The translations under genes were made by a program, and so were the position numbers. Positions 1 through 13,610 of a stretch of DNA of 64,000 nucleotides are shown in pieces; positions within the stretch are counted from its first letter, which is position 1, and every line of letters begins with the position of its first letter. The stretch comes from Anarhynchus alexandrinus. Taxonomy: Eukaryota; Chordata; Aves; Charadriiformes; Charadriidae. The notes below the pieces were generated by a model that saw only the letters and a list, made by a program, of their open reading frames with translations, did no database searches and had not been told where the DNA came from. The stretch lies in NCBI GenBank assembly GCA_008711295.1, contig VUYV01000055.1, positions 74,161-138,160 of the forward strand, in the 5' to 3' direction.

Positions 1-18
1 CCTCCCCTCCTCCCCTCT

Positions 19-47
19 ACACACACACGCACACGCACACACGCACC
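19..47. repeat. (CA)n/(CG)-interrupted microsatellite
   Basis: An alternating CA tract with a few CG interruptions lies at the left edge of the CpG island. Confidence 0.85.
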
Positions 48-424
48 CGGCAGGGATTCAGAGGCCGGGAGCGGAGCCGAGCGTGGCCCCGGCACCCCCC
101 GCACCCCAGCCCCTGCCCCGGCCAGGCACCCCGCGCCCTGGACCCGCACCCCGGCACACCGCGGGCAGCCGCGGCGGGGCGCGGGGGGTCCCGCCGGGAC
201 GGCCTCTGCGGGGCGCCCCGCCGCAGGGCGTCACTGGCGGCAGCGAAAAGCCGTACCCCCTCGCTCCCCCCTCCCCCCTTATTCCCCCTTATTGCCACTT
301 AAAGCCGTCGGGCTGAGTCGCCCCTGTACAAACATGTCACCGACGCGTTTGCGCTTACGGGCCACTGCTGCGGCCGAACCGCGCAGCACCGCGAATTGTT
401 AGCTCTGAGGAATTCGTAGACTTT

Positions 425-460
425 AATAATGATGATGATGATGATAATAATAATAATAAT
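425..460. repeat. (GAT)n-(AAT)n trinucleotide microsatellite
   Basis: Five GAT units are followed by five AAT units without interruption, inside the CpG island. Trinucleotide arrays like this commonly vary in length between individuals. Confidence 0.9.
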
Positions 461-619
461 CACTGAAAAGGACACGTTGTTCGGGGCACTTCAGGTCGTA
501 AGGCTGCGTACCGCACACAGAAAGGCCCCATTCCCGTGCCTGCACCCCCCCACCCCGGCGCCCAGCGCTCGGCGGCGGCTGCCCCGTTAGTAAACTGTTT
601 CTTCCCGGGGGCGGCTCCG

Positions 620-835
620 CTCCCAGACCCGCACCGGCTCCCCGGGACGCTCCCGGACCGGGACCCGCTCCAAGACCCGCTCCCGGACCAGGACCCGCTC
701 CCAGATGCGTTGCTGGACCAGGACCCCTCTACCCGACCCGCTGCCCGACCGGGACGCGCTCCCCGGCCCTCCCTCAGACCGGGACCCGCTCCCGGACCCG
801 CTCCCGGACCAGGACCCGCTCCCCGGACCCGCCCG
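620..835. repeat. GC-rich minisatellite in the CpG island
   Basis: Imperfect tandem copies of a short unit around GACCCGCTCCCGG (about 12 to 17 bp, variable) fill this stretch. Both strands are open, translating to Asp-Pro-Leu-Pro-rich or Gly-Ser-rich low-complexity peptides. This is what repeated GC-rich units produce and is not evidence of coding. Confidence 0.8.
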
Positions 836-862
836 CGGCTCCGCGCCAAGAGCGGGCGCGGG

Positions 863-877
863 GCGCCACCTGGCGGC
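863..877 (-). promoter_or_regulatory. CTCF-like binding word
   Basis: The plus strand reads GCGCCACCTGGCGGC, close to the reverse complement of the vertebrate CTCF core (CCACYAGRKGGCGC type). The motif therefore points along the minus strand. Single words of this kind occur by chance in GC-rich islands, so this is only a candidate. Confidence 0.35.
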
Positions 878-938
878 GGCGTTGGGGCGCAGCGCCCTCG
901 GCGGGCCGGGCCGGGCTGGACCGCGATGCCGCCGGGGG

Positions 939-975
939 CTGGGAGGGAGGGAGGGAGGGAAGGAGGTAGGAAGGG
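939..975 (+). promoter_or_regulatory. G-run with G-quadruplex potential
   Basis: At least four GGG runs separated by single A residues occur at 941-957, followed by further purine-rich GGA repeats. This meets the usual sequence rule for an intramolecular G-quadruplex. Such runs are frequent in vertebrate promoter islands. Function is not shown by sequence. Confidence 0.6.
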
Positions 976-1079
976 TGGCACCCCGGCAAGGGCGGGAGGG
1001 AAAATCCCAAAGGGATTAGGCCGAGGAGCCGAGAGGCCGCCCCCTCCCGCTGCCTGCAGGGCCCGGGCGCGCTGCGCTG

Positions 1080-1221
1080 GCGGGTGCCTCCTGCCTTACG
1101 GAGCGGTAATGATGATGTATGTCACAGTCAAGGTTATCATCAGATATTACCGGCTGCAAATGTTTCGTGCGCCTCAGCTCGTGTGGCTGCTGCTGAGAGG
1201 TTAGCGGCAATGCGAGGGAGG
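1080..1221 (+). other. Possible 5' UTR exon end with splice donor
   Basis: The right edge of the CpG island ends in GCGAGGGAGG followed by GTAAGG at 1222, a reasonable splice-donor word. The preceding 140 bases are still GC-rich and contain no long start-to-donor frame of obvious protein character. A non-coding first exon reading rightward would fit the island position. The start coordinate is arbitrary, and neither a gene nor a transcript can be named from this sequence. Confidence 0.25.
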
Positions 1222-4200
1222 GTAAGGCAAAGCTCTGGCAGTGAAGTTCTGTGCAGAAGCGTTGCATTTTGATGCCTTTCTCTCCATTGCAAATTGGTTT
1301 TCTGGTTGCAAATGGCATTTTCCTAGAGATCCTGATACTCAGCATCTGAAAAGAACATGTCAGAAAACTGCGTATAAATACAAATGGTGGCTTTTAATAT
1401 GGAGAAAAATTTGCAGGTGTATCTCAATAGTAAAATTATGTTCTCATCTATGAATGAGCACTCCTCTGTTTCAATCTTCTGCTTTAAGCACAAGTAAGGA
1501 ACCCCTGCGGGTGTCTGCCTGATGATTTGCACCAAGAAATTAATCATGCCCTGAAATTGCAGCTAAGCAGTGTGCAGGGAATTCTTAACCTATAGCTCCT
1601 TATTGGAAATGAGAATTTTATACTAAGGCTGAAATACTTGTGTTTAATGGTCTTTTTCCTGAGTTCAAGCATGGAGGGATGAGAGTAGAAAGCTGAAAAG
1701 TGTCGTGCATTAAAAGTATCAGAAATCAGAGCAGGAACCAGTCCGTGGCTGTAAGGCAGCACCTACTCTGCAAGACAGTGAAAAGGACTACAGAAATTCC
1801 TCCGGAAGACATCAACACTCAGTCTTGCAGGGTCTGGTACACTGGGGAGCTGCTATTATTTCTCTTTAGATCAGACTACTTATTGATTATGACTCTGTTG
1901 TATAAACAAGGAATGAAAGCAGAACCAAAAGATTTGTTCCTTGTTGTATATGACTTACAACATTAGGCCGGGTGGTGAGGGAATGATGGCACGTCATCAC
2001 TTCTGCCTGCTACTTTCAAAAAAGATGAGCATACAAACTAAAGGGAACTGAAAAGCTCTTAAATCCAATGTGCATCCACAGAAAAACAGATGAAATTTTG
2101 CCTCTCTTTTAACACAAGGGATGAATCCCACACATACAGAAACCCCTTCTCCTCAGATAGCTTACTAGCAAAAGAATCAGTACAAATCAGTAAAGCATGA
2201 ATGGAAAGGGGGAATAATAAAATAAGAATTTTTATTTCTAATAAAATATCTAATTATATGATCCTTACAGTGTTTATTAGAAAACAGTTCCATGCATTAC
2301 TTCTAATTAAATACTGTTCTTAATGGGATAAACCTGTAGCCTTCATGGAGTTATGTAGCTGGAGGAATTATTTCTGTGTCATTCCTTTTTTTTATGAGTG
2401 GCAAGGCTGAAAATACAGATTTTGAAATTATTAACATAGGGAAATGCAGTTCACTCAGTTATGGAGTGACTTCAGAAAGTGTAGCTTCTAAAGGGAACAA
2501 GCGGATAAGGTATTTGCAGTCCTCTTTCTTGAGCTCAAAGAGTTGGTTGTAGTTGGAAAAGAATAGTGTGTAATCAAGCTCGTGTCATTTTTCATCACTT
2601 TGCCAAGACTGTTAGGAATAGAAACATTTCTACCAGGGACATGTTGAACTTGATGGTGTGGGAGTTTTACAAGAAATGAAACCGCTCATTTCTTTGGAGC
2701 CTTCCCTAAGCTAAGCACTCACCTTGAACTCATTTAAGCCAACAGCTTCAAGGGGAAAAGCTTTTTGTCTCATCTACTAAATCAAGTTATCAACAAAAAG
2801 GTATTTTGATCAGCAGTTCCCAAGTGTTTCCCATACATTATTTACAGGGATGTGTAATAAAATGGGACACCTCTTTTCAAAGGAAAATACTTACATATCT
2901 GTTCCTGAAATTATTTCACAGATATTTGCATGTATTATCTGGATATTACATATACGAATACAGAGAAAGAAGAAATGTTCATTTGATGTTAAACATACTT
3001 TTGTCTACCCCTAATATTAGGACAAGTTTGTGACAGGGACAGAAAAACACTTCCATGATCAGCCAAGGCGCAGAAGACTGAGTCCTCATTTATTAAATAA
3101 GCTACTATTTAAATAACTGAACACAGTCTTCATGGATTTTGTGTCCTTTAAAAAACAATTTTACTGTAAATTGTAAACAAATTGGATTTAATAAATCTGA
3201 TTCTTTTTTCTTTACAAGCATACCTTTGACATTATTCTATTGGTAGAGAAGTGTAGCCTTCTCTACCTAGCCAATGATGACCTCCATGTTAACCACAAGT
3301 TGTGATTAAATCAGCTGTGGTGTACCCAGCCTCTGTGTTAGAAGCCTCTGTTAAATTTGACCATCAGCATGACTAAAAGAATGCTTTGTAAATTCAAATT
3401 ACTAGTTCAATCTCCAATTTATCGGGGCACCAGGGCAGATTACCTTATAGCTACCAGCTATGGCAAAGGATATATAACTGTTGATAACATGCACAACAGT
3501 CTCAAGTGTACAAGACAGAAAAAAAATTGCCTAATAAATTAGAGCTCATTCACAGAGATACTCACCTCTTTCTAGCTCCTGAGCCTTACTGCTTCCCACA
3601 TCAACCAAGGCAGTTTTATTTTTTCCTGCAAAAGAAGGTTCATCAGGAGTGTTTCTGAGGTGTCAATTCTCAGTTGCAAAGGGCCTCCCCCTCACAGGAA
3701 GGTCAGGATTACGGATGGAAGATTTTGCATGACCCACCTTCCTATGGAATATCATGTCTGATATAATTTCATAAATATTTCCATGAGATCTTACACATTG
3801 AAAGAAATGTGTAATTCCTCAAGAACATTTTTTTTGTTCTTGTAAAAAGGTTAGAACAACCAAGACAGCAGTTTGTTTTGGAACATAAAACTTTATTTTC
3901 TTCCATAAAATATTTTTAATTTCTAATGATTTATTAAATAAATAGTGAAAGCGTGATATAACAAAAAAAAGACATTAGAACAATTTTTTATTACAAGAAT
4001 GTAATTCATAATCGAGCTCTGATCTAATACTATTTAATATCAGAATGGATCTCTGAATGTTGTTTCTTGATATTCAGAGTTACTTGGATAATATTACTTT
4101 TTCTTCAGATGTGCAAACTTATTGAACCATTGTCAAAGCTTGTCTTCAACAAAATTTTTGTGCGACAATTATTTTATCAAAATATTGTTAAATACAGTCT

Positions 4201-5261
4201 TGTACACCCCATAGAGATGAAATAGACATGGAATACTGCATTACTGGAGTGGTACCAGAGCTCCTACATATGGTCGTACAGTGGTATTTAAGTGCACTCT
4301 TCTAAGATGTTTGCAATGCCACTAACTCACATACTATACCAGAAACGTTTGACAAATAGCTCCTGTGATGAAATGGCTAACACTTAGCAACATGCCACCA
4401 TACTCTGTTTAATCCCTCTCATTTCATAGAATTTCAGCTCCAGGAGGAGAGGGGATTAATAATTTGTATTATTTTTATATTTAATTAATTAATAATCAAT
4501 TATAATTTATTATTGTTTTTAAGATGAAAGTTATTTTGCAGTGCCTTTTTTCTAATATCATGTTCTGACTCTGTCACCGGCCTCTGTGACCAACACATTT
4601 TCAGGCCATTCAAGTTTGCTTCAGAGATGAAGATGTCACATCATTAGAAAAAATTGGTGCAGAAAGCCCATTTCTTCTAAACATATACTAATCGGAAATG
4701 TTCAGACAATGTGTGTGCAGTCACCTATGTGGTCCATGTGTTCAATACTTATGTCGAGTTTCCAAGGTTTGGGGTGTCCTCAGAACAAACTAGCTGTTCT
4801 ACAATGACCCAGTGTGCCTTCCAAAGACTGAATATTTTTCTAAGTGAAAATAAAAGTCAGTTGGGAGAAATGTTTACCACAACACCAGCCAGGTATGGGG
4901 CTTGGTGTACATGGGGCATGGTGGCTGGTACAAATACTTATTTCTTTTATATGTAACACTCAGCATTGTTTGTGTGCCTAAGTTTTGGGTATGCACTTCC
5001 CACTCATACAAACCTGCAACTTGATCTTTTAAATAAGGAAAGCATATTTTTAACATGTAACTCCTAGCTAACAGAATTGAAGACTTCATTTATTCTCCTG
5101 CATTTGCAAAAATGTATGTGTCCACCTAATATTCCCCCTCTGAGCCTCCCAACTGAATTCCGAGACTGAAAACTTTAAATGAAATTTCCAATCAAAAAGT
5201 TGCTATAAACATAGCACTTTTGAAGTTTTCTTTCAGGAGATCCTTTCAGGATCATAGCCAA

Positions 5262-5412
5262 TATATATAAATTTGTCTGAAGTTTATTAGATACTATAGA
5301 TAATATACATATATATTATAATATCTTATAGATATTTCATATCTCATAATATATAGATAGATATTATGTAACTATTAGACACTATAGGTATATATTAGGT
5401 ACATATAGATAC
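5262..5412. repeat. AT-rich low-complexity tract
   Basis: A run of TATA, ATAGAT and TATATT words makes up most of this stretch, resembling a decayed (TAGA)n/(TA)n microsatellite. No other structure is visible. Confidence 0.7.
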
Positions 5413-8400
5413 TATGTGTTAGTTCCGTGTGAGAGTTGGGAAGAACTAGTGTTTTTAAACTACATTTTCGCATTGACTTGTTTGCTACAGGTGAGATGTT
5501 GCTAGACAATGTAACACAAATGTAAAATTTAAAGCTGAGATATGGACTGTTTAATTTTGGAAGAGACAATCTTAAAACGGGACTTTGAAATACAACAAAG
5601 AGATGCCTCAGCCTTCAATTGCATTACCTAGCTTCTCAAGTTCATTCAGCTAGATTTCAAAGCAGGCCTTCCAGTTCTATCTGGAAAACAAAGTTATACC
5701 TAATTGCATGTTTTTACTGATGCATGATAATTTATATTAGCAGAGAAGACTCTGACATTTCTGAAAAAAAATCCACAGAAATAAAAATATATGGCAGAGT
5801 TAGAAGATCACATTATTAATGCTTTCATTTAGTTAGTTCTGAGTTTAGCATTTCAGAATACAAAATCAAGTTTGAAAAGCAATGTTGTAGAAGACTGTCT
5901 CTTTAATGACATATACAGAAGGAAATCTATAACTCTTTTGTTCATACATTTCTTTGCCTCAGTTTTTTGTTGCTTCATTTTTTGATTCTGCTTGAAAGAG
6001 CCATAATTTTTTTTTGAGAAAGCAACTGCTCTGTAGACAGGACTCTCTACGTTGTCTCATATTGCGCACTCACAAAATAGGAATATAAAAAGCACTACTT
6101 ACTCTGGAAGTCTTATCCATTATACAGAGCTGTAACCATTCTGATAGGGAGCAAAACCAGCTAGGTTTAGCCTTTTTAAAATTATTTTTTTCTTCTGAAA
6201 TAAATAAATCTGTAATGTAACCAAGAGACTATTTATCGCTTTAGAGAATTAAACCAATTTTATTTGGTCACCTTTACATGCTCATTCCACCTCAGCACAC
6301 AGCTGCTGAGAACTCTGATGACATTTGAGAGACCCAAAAGATTTGAGTCTCAGTTTCCCTCACTGGGTAATGAAAAAGATCGCTGGCTGTTGATGACTCA
6401 GTCGTGTATTTCTTTCAGCTTTTATTTGTGTCATGTTTTTTCACTTTTCCTTCATCAGAGTTCACTAATGTTTCAGTGTGATTTGTTTTCAGACATTTTT
6501 GAGAGAATGCTGCTGCTCTGGCTGTAGAACTTCCATTTATTTGAAATGGGGAAGACTGGAATTCCTAATCCAAAGAATACTTACAACCTCATCCAACCTA
6601 CGAAAATGGTATTTCATCTAAGGTGAGCATAGAGAAAATCCAAAGTAGCTGGTGGCTTTTGAAATGTTGTCTAGGGTGCAGAAAGGTTTATATCCACCCC
6701 AGGTCCTTGATGTGAATTACAAACACCTCACTTTGGTCACAGCTCTGTGCTGCAGTAGGTTTCAGTTCCACCGCTTATGTCAAAATTTCATAACCCGTTA
6801 GCTTTCACAGGTCTGTGAAGACTTCTGTTCTTGCCTCGTTAGAAATAGTTCTGAATAGCAATCTTTGTCTCCTTTGAAAGCACCAGGAAACATAACCAGT
6901 CCAGATCCGGTCGTTGTGCATCAGTACAGCATTACGTTGTTCTCTTCCAGAATTTAAAGCTTTTATCCCCCCCAAAAAAGGTTTTAGTCCTTGTGATTGT
7001 AGAGATGATAGCCTCACAAACCATGGTGATAGATGCAAGGGCATCTCCCTGGTACTTTTAAACAATTACATTATGAGGTATGACCTATCCCATTCATCTT
7101 AGCAGCTGTTAAATTGGATGTTCCTGAAAACACTTGTGACATGTCACTTCTTTCAGTCCTCATCAAAGCAGGTAGGAAAGGAGATGGAACATTACCTGTT
7201 GAACGCTTGCACAATCCACTGTGAATGAAAGCTCATTTGGGCTGGATAAGGCACCTGGGAACACCAGTATTCATCTGTCCTTCCAGTAAAGGTCTGGGAT
7301 TCTCAAAGGAATAGAGAGGGGAAGCCACTGAGGAGAAGTAGCATATTCGATGATAAAGGGGCGGAGAGCCAAGCCCAGGGGCCTGAGGAGTATATGTCAC
7401 TGTGTCTGGAATCGTTATCAGCTTTACTTTTAACTTCTTCATTAGAAGAAGAATTGGAAATTAATTTTCTGTCCTGAACTGACCTTTGGCATATACTACT
7501 GTTTATTCATTCCCTGTTCTCCAAGGAAGTATTGCTACCGGTGAGAGAGATGTTTTTGTAAAGTAACTCATTGATCTGTTTTGAAGGATCTTTATATGTG
7601 TTTGTACCACACCTCTGGGAAACCATGTAAACCTCTGATCACATCCTTTGATTTAGGCCGAACTCCCAGAGCAGTAGACCCAGGTTATTTTTCACTGTAA
7701 AGCGGCTCACATGGCCTGATCTGTGCCTGTCCCAAACGCTGAACACCCAATGTACTCTATGGCATGCAACTGCGTAGAAAAATTGTGCCATCTGAAGGCA
7801 AAGACAAAAAGAAGAGACACAGAAGCAGTCATTCCCATCACCTTGTACTTTTCCTTCCAGGGAATTGGGGAAACACTCAGTACAAGAAAACAACTGTAAA
7901 ATTTCAGACTTTTACATTAGGGACTTTGAGGCAGACTTAGCATTTCCAATTCTAATATTGAGGCCTTTGCAAGAGATTTCACATCTGAAGCTTTTTCAAT
8001 GCATTGGACTGAATGACACTAAATTCAATTACTTTAAATTAAAGAAAAAAAATGATCCAGAGTTCTGATACACTTTTGCCAAACACAAGAATAATACGTG
8101 TTTTTAAAATAAGGTAAATTTCACTTTGCAAATCATTCCTTTAAGTAGCAATTGTTCTCTATGTATTACATACATTATATAATACATATGTGTTAGGGAA
8201 ATTAATGAATAGATAGCCTGAACTGAAAGTCTCAGGCCTACAAAGATTCAGCCTGTGTTTTACTTGAGGCACATGTGCTTTACTCTTTATGTACATAAAC
8301 CTTTATAGACCTGGAACCACAGCACAGGGGGAAAAAAATACCAAAAGCATTTGGTAGCTTTTCTTTTCATGACTTCGTGCTTATGATGCTCTTGAATCAG

Positions 8401-9775
8401 TATCATTATTACTTTATTATGCTTTGTCATTGTGATGACAAAAAGGATTTCAGTGCAGCTCTGTGGAGACTGTTGTGCCACCAACATATCTTTCAGATGT
8501 CAGCTCTGTTCTGTAAAAAGGAAGAAACCAATTCTGGAGATAGGTTTTGCAATGACTGCAAAGCGGCTGGCATCTCTGTAACTGTCATTTTTCAAGACCA
8601 AGCAAAATTCTTTGATATCTTTTACAGCTCTGCTTAAATGTTGCATGTGCCAATGGCAGATGTGTTTAAGCTATTAACATACTTTTATCTGTGCAGAACT
8701 TTCCACCAAAGGAAGACAAAATAAAATGGCTATTTCTGTTAAGGGGACGCATGACTGAGAACACACCAACTCAGTCATGCTTGAGGTTATCAGCTTTCAA
8801 AGACAAGACAGAGACTCAGGTCATGTGTACTGAGATGTCAGCCCTGAGCAAAGCACTGAGAACGTGTACTCCCTTTCCCAGTGTCCTGTGGCATGGGGGC
8901 TACAACAAGCCCTTACTTTCCCAAAATCATGATGTTCAGCTTCCTCACAGCTACTGCCAAACAAGGATTATATAAAAAAAAAAATAATTCCAAGCATGAT
9001 GACAGTGGGTAGGGTTGTTCACGGAAGAGCACCAATATCAATGTGTCTAAGGCAGTGTCTTTCTGTGCAATACCTGTACGTGCAGGATAGATGTATTTTA
9101 TTTTTTGCTTTTGGTGGCTTTCCTAAGGACTTGATGACATTTTATAGTTTACGCAGGACTTAGTGAACATGGAATTTAAGGCTACATCAACACTGTACTT
9201 TCAGACCAGGTCTAAGCCCATGCTGGTATCAAAATCTGCTTCCCATCCACCCTGTCCAGTTGCTAGTACATAGGGTCTTGGATGCACCCTAGTATTTAGA
9301 CCTAGAAACACACCAGTCAGTGCAAAGCTAGCTGGCTGTGCTGGGAGCTGGAAGACAGTGCTGCCAAACCAGTGAGTCACAGCTGGGAGGCAGGGATTTC
9401 ACTTGTTAAGGTCAACCTCAAGAACACAAGAACTCAACAAACTACATACCCCAAAAAGAAATATGTAAATAATTGATTCCTATCATCCAAAGCTGTCTGA
9501 AAACAGACTGCAAAATCAGAATAACCAAAAGTAATGTCTCTCTGTCAGTCTTTCTGAGGAACTAATTCTTGATCTCTCAAAAATTTTGAACTCCCTGCAA
9601 ATAGTCACAGTCCCGTTGATGGCTGTCTGCTTACACAGTATGGTTGTTCATTATTGGCTTTTAAGTAGAGTGTAACCTAAGAACAAGCAGTAAGTGCTAC
9701 AAACAACATGTAAACATTATTTTTGAGTGATATGTGGATTGAAGAATTACCTCCTATTGCCTCCCCATTGCTTCT

Positions 9776-9787
9776 CCCCCCCCCCCC
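9776..9787. repeat. Poly(C) homopolymer of 12
   Basis: Twelve consecutive C residues. Homopolymers of this length are prone to sequencing-length error. Confidence 0.9.
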
Positions 9788-10605
9788 AAATATGGGCTAT
9801 TCTATGAAAATCCACCCAAACCAATATTGATTTTCAAATTTGGAAATATTTTGTCTATTTTTCTCCATTTTACACTCTTTCTACCTGAAACACAATTGCT
9901 GCTAGTTGTATCTCCTCTCTAACCACTTCATTTTGACAGCTTTTATCACGCTTCTTTTATAGATTTTCCCCAGCTATAATCAGGTGTATTACCTCAGGAA
10001 GCCTTAAATAGTCTTTACTAGTATCCCATGGTTTCTCACAGGGAAAAAAAAAAATCAAGGTAAATTATGTTGTTATGTTGTCATTTTATAAGCAGAGAAA
10101 TGCATGATTGAACTCCAGTTAGTCTTGAAGCCTAAACAAAGTCTTTTTGACTCATGATGACAGCTAAACCCCTTAATCCATATTTTCTCGGCAATCAACA
10201 TAAAATGTAAACTGGATAACTGCAGTGCCAGGATGCAAGAAGCAGGAGAGCGTGGCTGCCTAAAAAGGAACAATAAACTTGTATCAAAAAGCATGCAAAG
10301 ATGTAAAGAATATGGCCAAAGTTAAAATTCAGTTAATCAGTTCATCACGCGCTGAACATTAAGCAAGAAATTCTCACTGGACTGAAAAAAAGCTGAAGAG
10401 TCGACTGAGTGGAGCTGGAATGCTCAGGTTTGCTATCTTCAAACACTCTCTTATATGCTCTGGAGCTCCTTCGGCTCCTTGGGCTACAGCTTACATTCAT
10501 CCATCCATCCTGCAGCCGGCACACTTACAGCCCTTAAACCATGAAGACTGAATCGTCATACTCTGCAATCGATCCCATATGGGATACATCTCTCTTCCTA
10601 TGATT

Positions 10606-10642
10606 GCGTGCGTGCGCACACACACACACACATACACACACC
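10606..10642. repeat. (GCGT)/(CA)n microsatellite
   Basis: A short GCGT repeat turns into an alternating CA tract with one TA interruption. This is a typical vertebrate dinucleotide microsatellite. Confidence 0.9.
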
Positions 10643-13423
10643 GTTCATGAGAAAGTAACATGTTCTCCAATCTCTTTTCACTGCGTTTCCCTACAAATAT
10701 AATCAGGCTACTGGGAAAAATATATATCACTGGGGTTTATCCTTGGTATTTGCAGCAGCAGAAACATTTTCAGAACCATTTGCATATCACTACTGCAGTT
10801 TGTGAAGAATTGCTGGGAGTGCAATAGGTTTCAATATTTATACATTTTTAATAGTAAAAGGGCCATCTAGTACAATGGGAAATAAAGAATACTTTAAAAG
10901 CGACTGGAAAGTTTTTTGCTTGTTTTTTTTTTATTGATTCATTTGTTTTACTCTTTAATTTTTACTGTTTCTCATCCCATTTGTAACACACTATGTATCT
11001 AAGCAAAGCAGAGAGTTGATATGTGTGTCTTACAAGCAGCCTGAGACACAGGATAAAAATCATCTTCATGGCTCTCAGCATCTGGATATAGCTAATGGTC
11101 CACAGAGCTAATAGACAAGACCCTCTGTTGGGAGCTCCATGCTTCCACACAGAAAAAAAAAAAATCATTAGGTAGATTTGCAACCCCTGGAAACTTCATC
11201 ACAAACCCCAGTGGTATATTATGGAGACTTAAGTATCTCAGCACTGGGATAAAAACCTATAGTATCATACTGATATTTATGTTCTAGTTGTCAGATAACG
11301 AAGATCAAGTTCTGTGCAGAAAAAAAAAAGCACTAGGCTTTTTATGCCAATTCTTGTAGGTGTTAATATTTACCTTCAGATCCTCCACAATGCAAAACTG
11401 CTTTCAATTTTTTCAATATGTTTCATTTGGACAAACTGTTAAAAGCTATTTCTTTCAGATTTTCAAGTAATTTAGATTCCAGAATAGATTGAATGTAGAA
11501 GGGCGGAGGCTCTGCCAAAAAGAAAACAACAAACAGAAAACCAAAACAAATCAGGTTTGGATCATGCACAAGTCTAGAAATAGAGAAAGAGGCTTCTGAA
11601 AACTGGTTATGCACTGAATCATCACTCATTCACTAGTTCACATTTTTTGTGTTGTCATAAAGGCATTAACTCATGAGGGTACAGACAATAAAGAGGTAAC
11701 TATTTATACAAATATTAAACACACCTTTTAGACAGTCACATGAAATTCTCACATGGAATGAAACTCTGAGTTTCAGAATTTCTTAAAGGATTTTATCTCA
11801 TGATAATGAGTTTTCCAAAGAGGACACGTGAATAAGCCTCTCCTAGGCCAAAACCTATTAAACTTACCTTTATCTTTTAGAAAATTGGACAAAGTCACTG
11901 GAGGCAGAAGTAGACTTCACTCCATACAAGCCATTTTAGTTTTTTAGATTTTTAGGTCATGATGAAATCTTTCTCTATTCCTCCTTTGGATCTGGCCAGC
12001 TTTGTATACATGATGAAATAAGCACTGGAACATATAGAAAAGTTAATTTGAACATTCATACCTAAATTCAAGCCCTGCTCAGAGTATTAAAGGCATTCCT
12101 TACTACAATAGTAACATTTCAAAATATGAAACACTCCAGGGGTTTAGAGTTGAAGCATCTTTTCTTTCTAATTCTTAGAAATTTCCCCCAATCACCACAC
12201 ATTGTTACATATCTAATAATTAATTTTACCTCTAAGAGTCATTAAGGTTATCCAAACATTAAAGCTCATCAGACTGCAAACAATGATTTGCAATATATAA
12301 AGCCTTTGCTGGTCCACTGTGGTTCTCCCTAAGATTTCTTTTACAAGTGATAAGTTACAAGTGACACAGACTTTTTCCTGCTTCAGAGCACATATCCTTA
12401 GTATTCCCATTTTCCCGAAACAGAATAGATATTTCAGAGAAACATATAACTGAATCTATCAAACAATTGATTGTGAAGTTTCAACCAATTCTGAGTGTTA
12501 GTGTTCTCTTCAAACCCCTAGCTGCCTAGTGCAGAAAGGCATGATTCTCACTTCTTGGTCTCCAGCTGGATTACCTTAGGTAGCATTCCAGCTAGAGTCA
12601 GTCATCTTAAAATATCTTTCTCCATCTCTTTCCTATGTAAAGTAGATACCTTTTCTCTCTGCAGAAGTTATTTTCTTAGAAACACAGGTCAGACGAAGCA
12701 GAAAAGTATGGTCCCTTCTTCAGAGGGAATGGCAATTCACAATAGGGGATTATTACACAGCAATTACTACTCAAATGCGTTTCTGCAGATAAAAAAAAAG
12801 TTAAAAGAAGATTGTCCTTTAAAAGCAAATATTTCAGATGAGCAACCACAATGCAGAGAACTGCATTTTGCATTCTATTATACAATTTTGTGTGTGCATG
12901 CACATCATAGACAAAAAGTAGCTAGAATACCTGGGGTTCTCAACAAGCCAAAGTGAATAAAAAGAAAGAAAAATGAACAATTATGGTGAGTACTCATTGC
13001 AATTTAAGACCAAATTGATGATGTGAAAACTAAATAGATAACAAACTATTTAGTTGCAGATATACGCAGAGTTTTACAGTATTTAACACTGCAGATTGTC
13101 TCCATTTTTGGTTAGTCTATTCTCCTTGAGCAGATGTGAGAGAACTGTAGTTCTGCACAAATGTCTATAAACCATATAGTATTATATTTGGGTTTAAGCT
13201 ATTGCAATGCTTATTGCAGACCAGCAAAATCTGCAACTCACAGGAGTCCTTTATTTCCTAGGGATTCAAAAATGACAGCACACTACAGTTTGAGGATCAA
13301 CCCTTCCAGTTGCTTTCTTCAGCATATAGAATGACTGCCAAGTCTGGTGGAAATTAAGTCATTTGACTTTAAAATGTATTTCCTGTACTGCATCTGGTGT
13401 TAATGATTCTATCAGCTTTTGTA

Positions 13424-13610
13424 AGGAGGCACTGGAACAGGTTTCCCAGAGAGGCTGTTGAGGCCCCAACCCTGGAGGTGTTCAAGGCCAGGCTGGACAT
13501 GGCCTTGGGCAACCTGGTCTAGTGGGAGGTGTCCCTGCCTATGGCAGGGGGGTTGGAACTCAATGATCTTCAAGGTCCTTTCCAACCTAAACCATTCTAT
13601 GATTCTATGA
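13424..13610 (+). mobile_element. CR1 LINE 3'-end fragment (5'-truncated)
   Basis: This short element begins with the conserved CR1 tail region encoding the end of the reverse-transcriptase ORF (gaggcactggaacaggtttc) and runs through the 3' UTR. It ends in the avian CR1 terminal repeat, ATTCTATGATTCTATGA. Extreme 5' truncation with an intact 3' end is the normal result of CR1 target-primed insertion. Sequence decay is light, so it is fairly young compared with the other CR1 pieces here. It is followed by a small duplicated ATGGAATGGTA motif. Confidence 0.95.

Larger units (their letters stand above)
1..1221. promoter_or_regulatory. CpG island, probable promoter region of an unidentified gene
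   Basis: CpG dinucleotides and GC content are very high from the left edge to about 1.2 kb and then drop abruptly to AT-rich, CpG-poor DNA. In vertebrates such an island usually marks a promoter and first exon. No clear TATA box or translated first exon could be recognised, and long open frames on both strands here are a by-product of GC-rich sequence lacking stop codons. The island runs to the first base of the window, so its true extent and the gene it serves are unknown. It contains a minisatellite, two short microsatellites, a G-rich run and a CTCF-like word, listed separately. Confidence 0.85.
1226..13423. other. AT-rich single-copy non-coding DNA
   Basis: No recognisable exon, RNA gene or intact mobile element was seen across this stretch. 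Short open frames of 60 to 130 codons occur on both strands, including one of 133 codons at 12,555-12,956. They lack domain character, splice context or codon bias and match the expectation for AT-rich DNA. The stretch could be a first intron of a gene starting in the CpG island, or intergenic. Embedded simple repeats are listed separately. Confidence 0.65.

Noticed and set aside
460..1204. Long open frames of 104 to 222 codons on both strands in the CpG island
   Set aside because: They arise from the GC-rich minisatellite lacking stop codons, are low-complexity, and overlap on opposite strands. No domain or splice context was seen.
9170..9400. Possible old hAT-type DNA transposon (GGCTACATCAACACTGTAC start)
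   Set aside because: Only a few words resemble the archosaur family and no second terminal arm could be matched.
12555..12956. 133-codon open frame on the plus strand
   Set aside because: The peptide has no recognised feature, and no splice or promoter context was seen. The length is within expectation for the many frames of a 64-kb AT-rich window.
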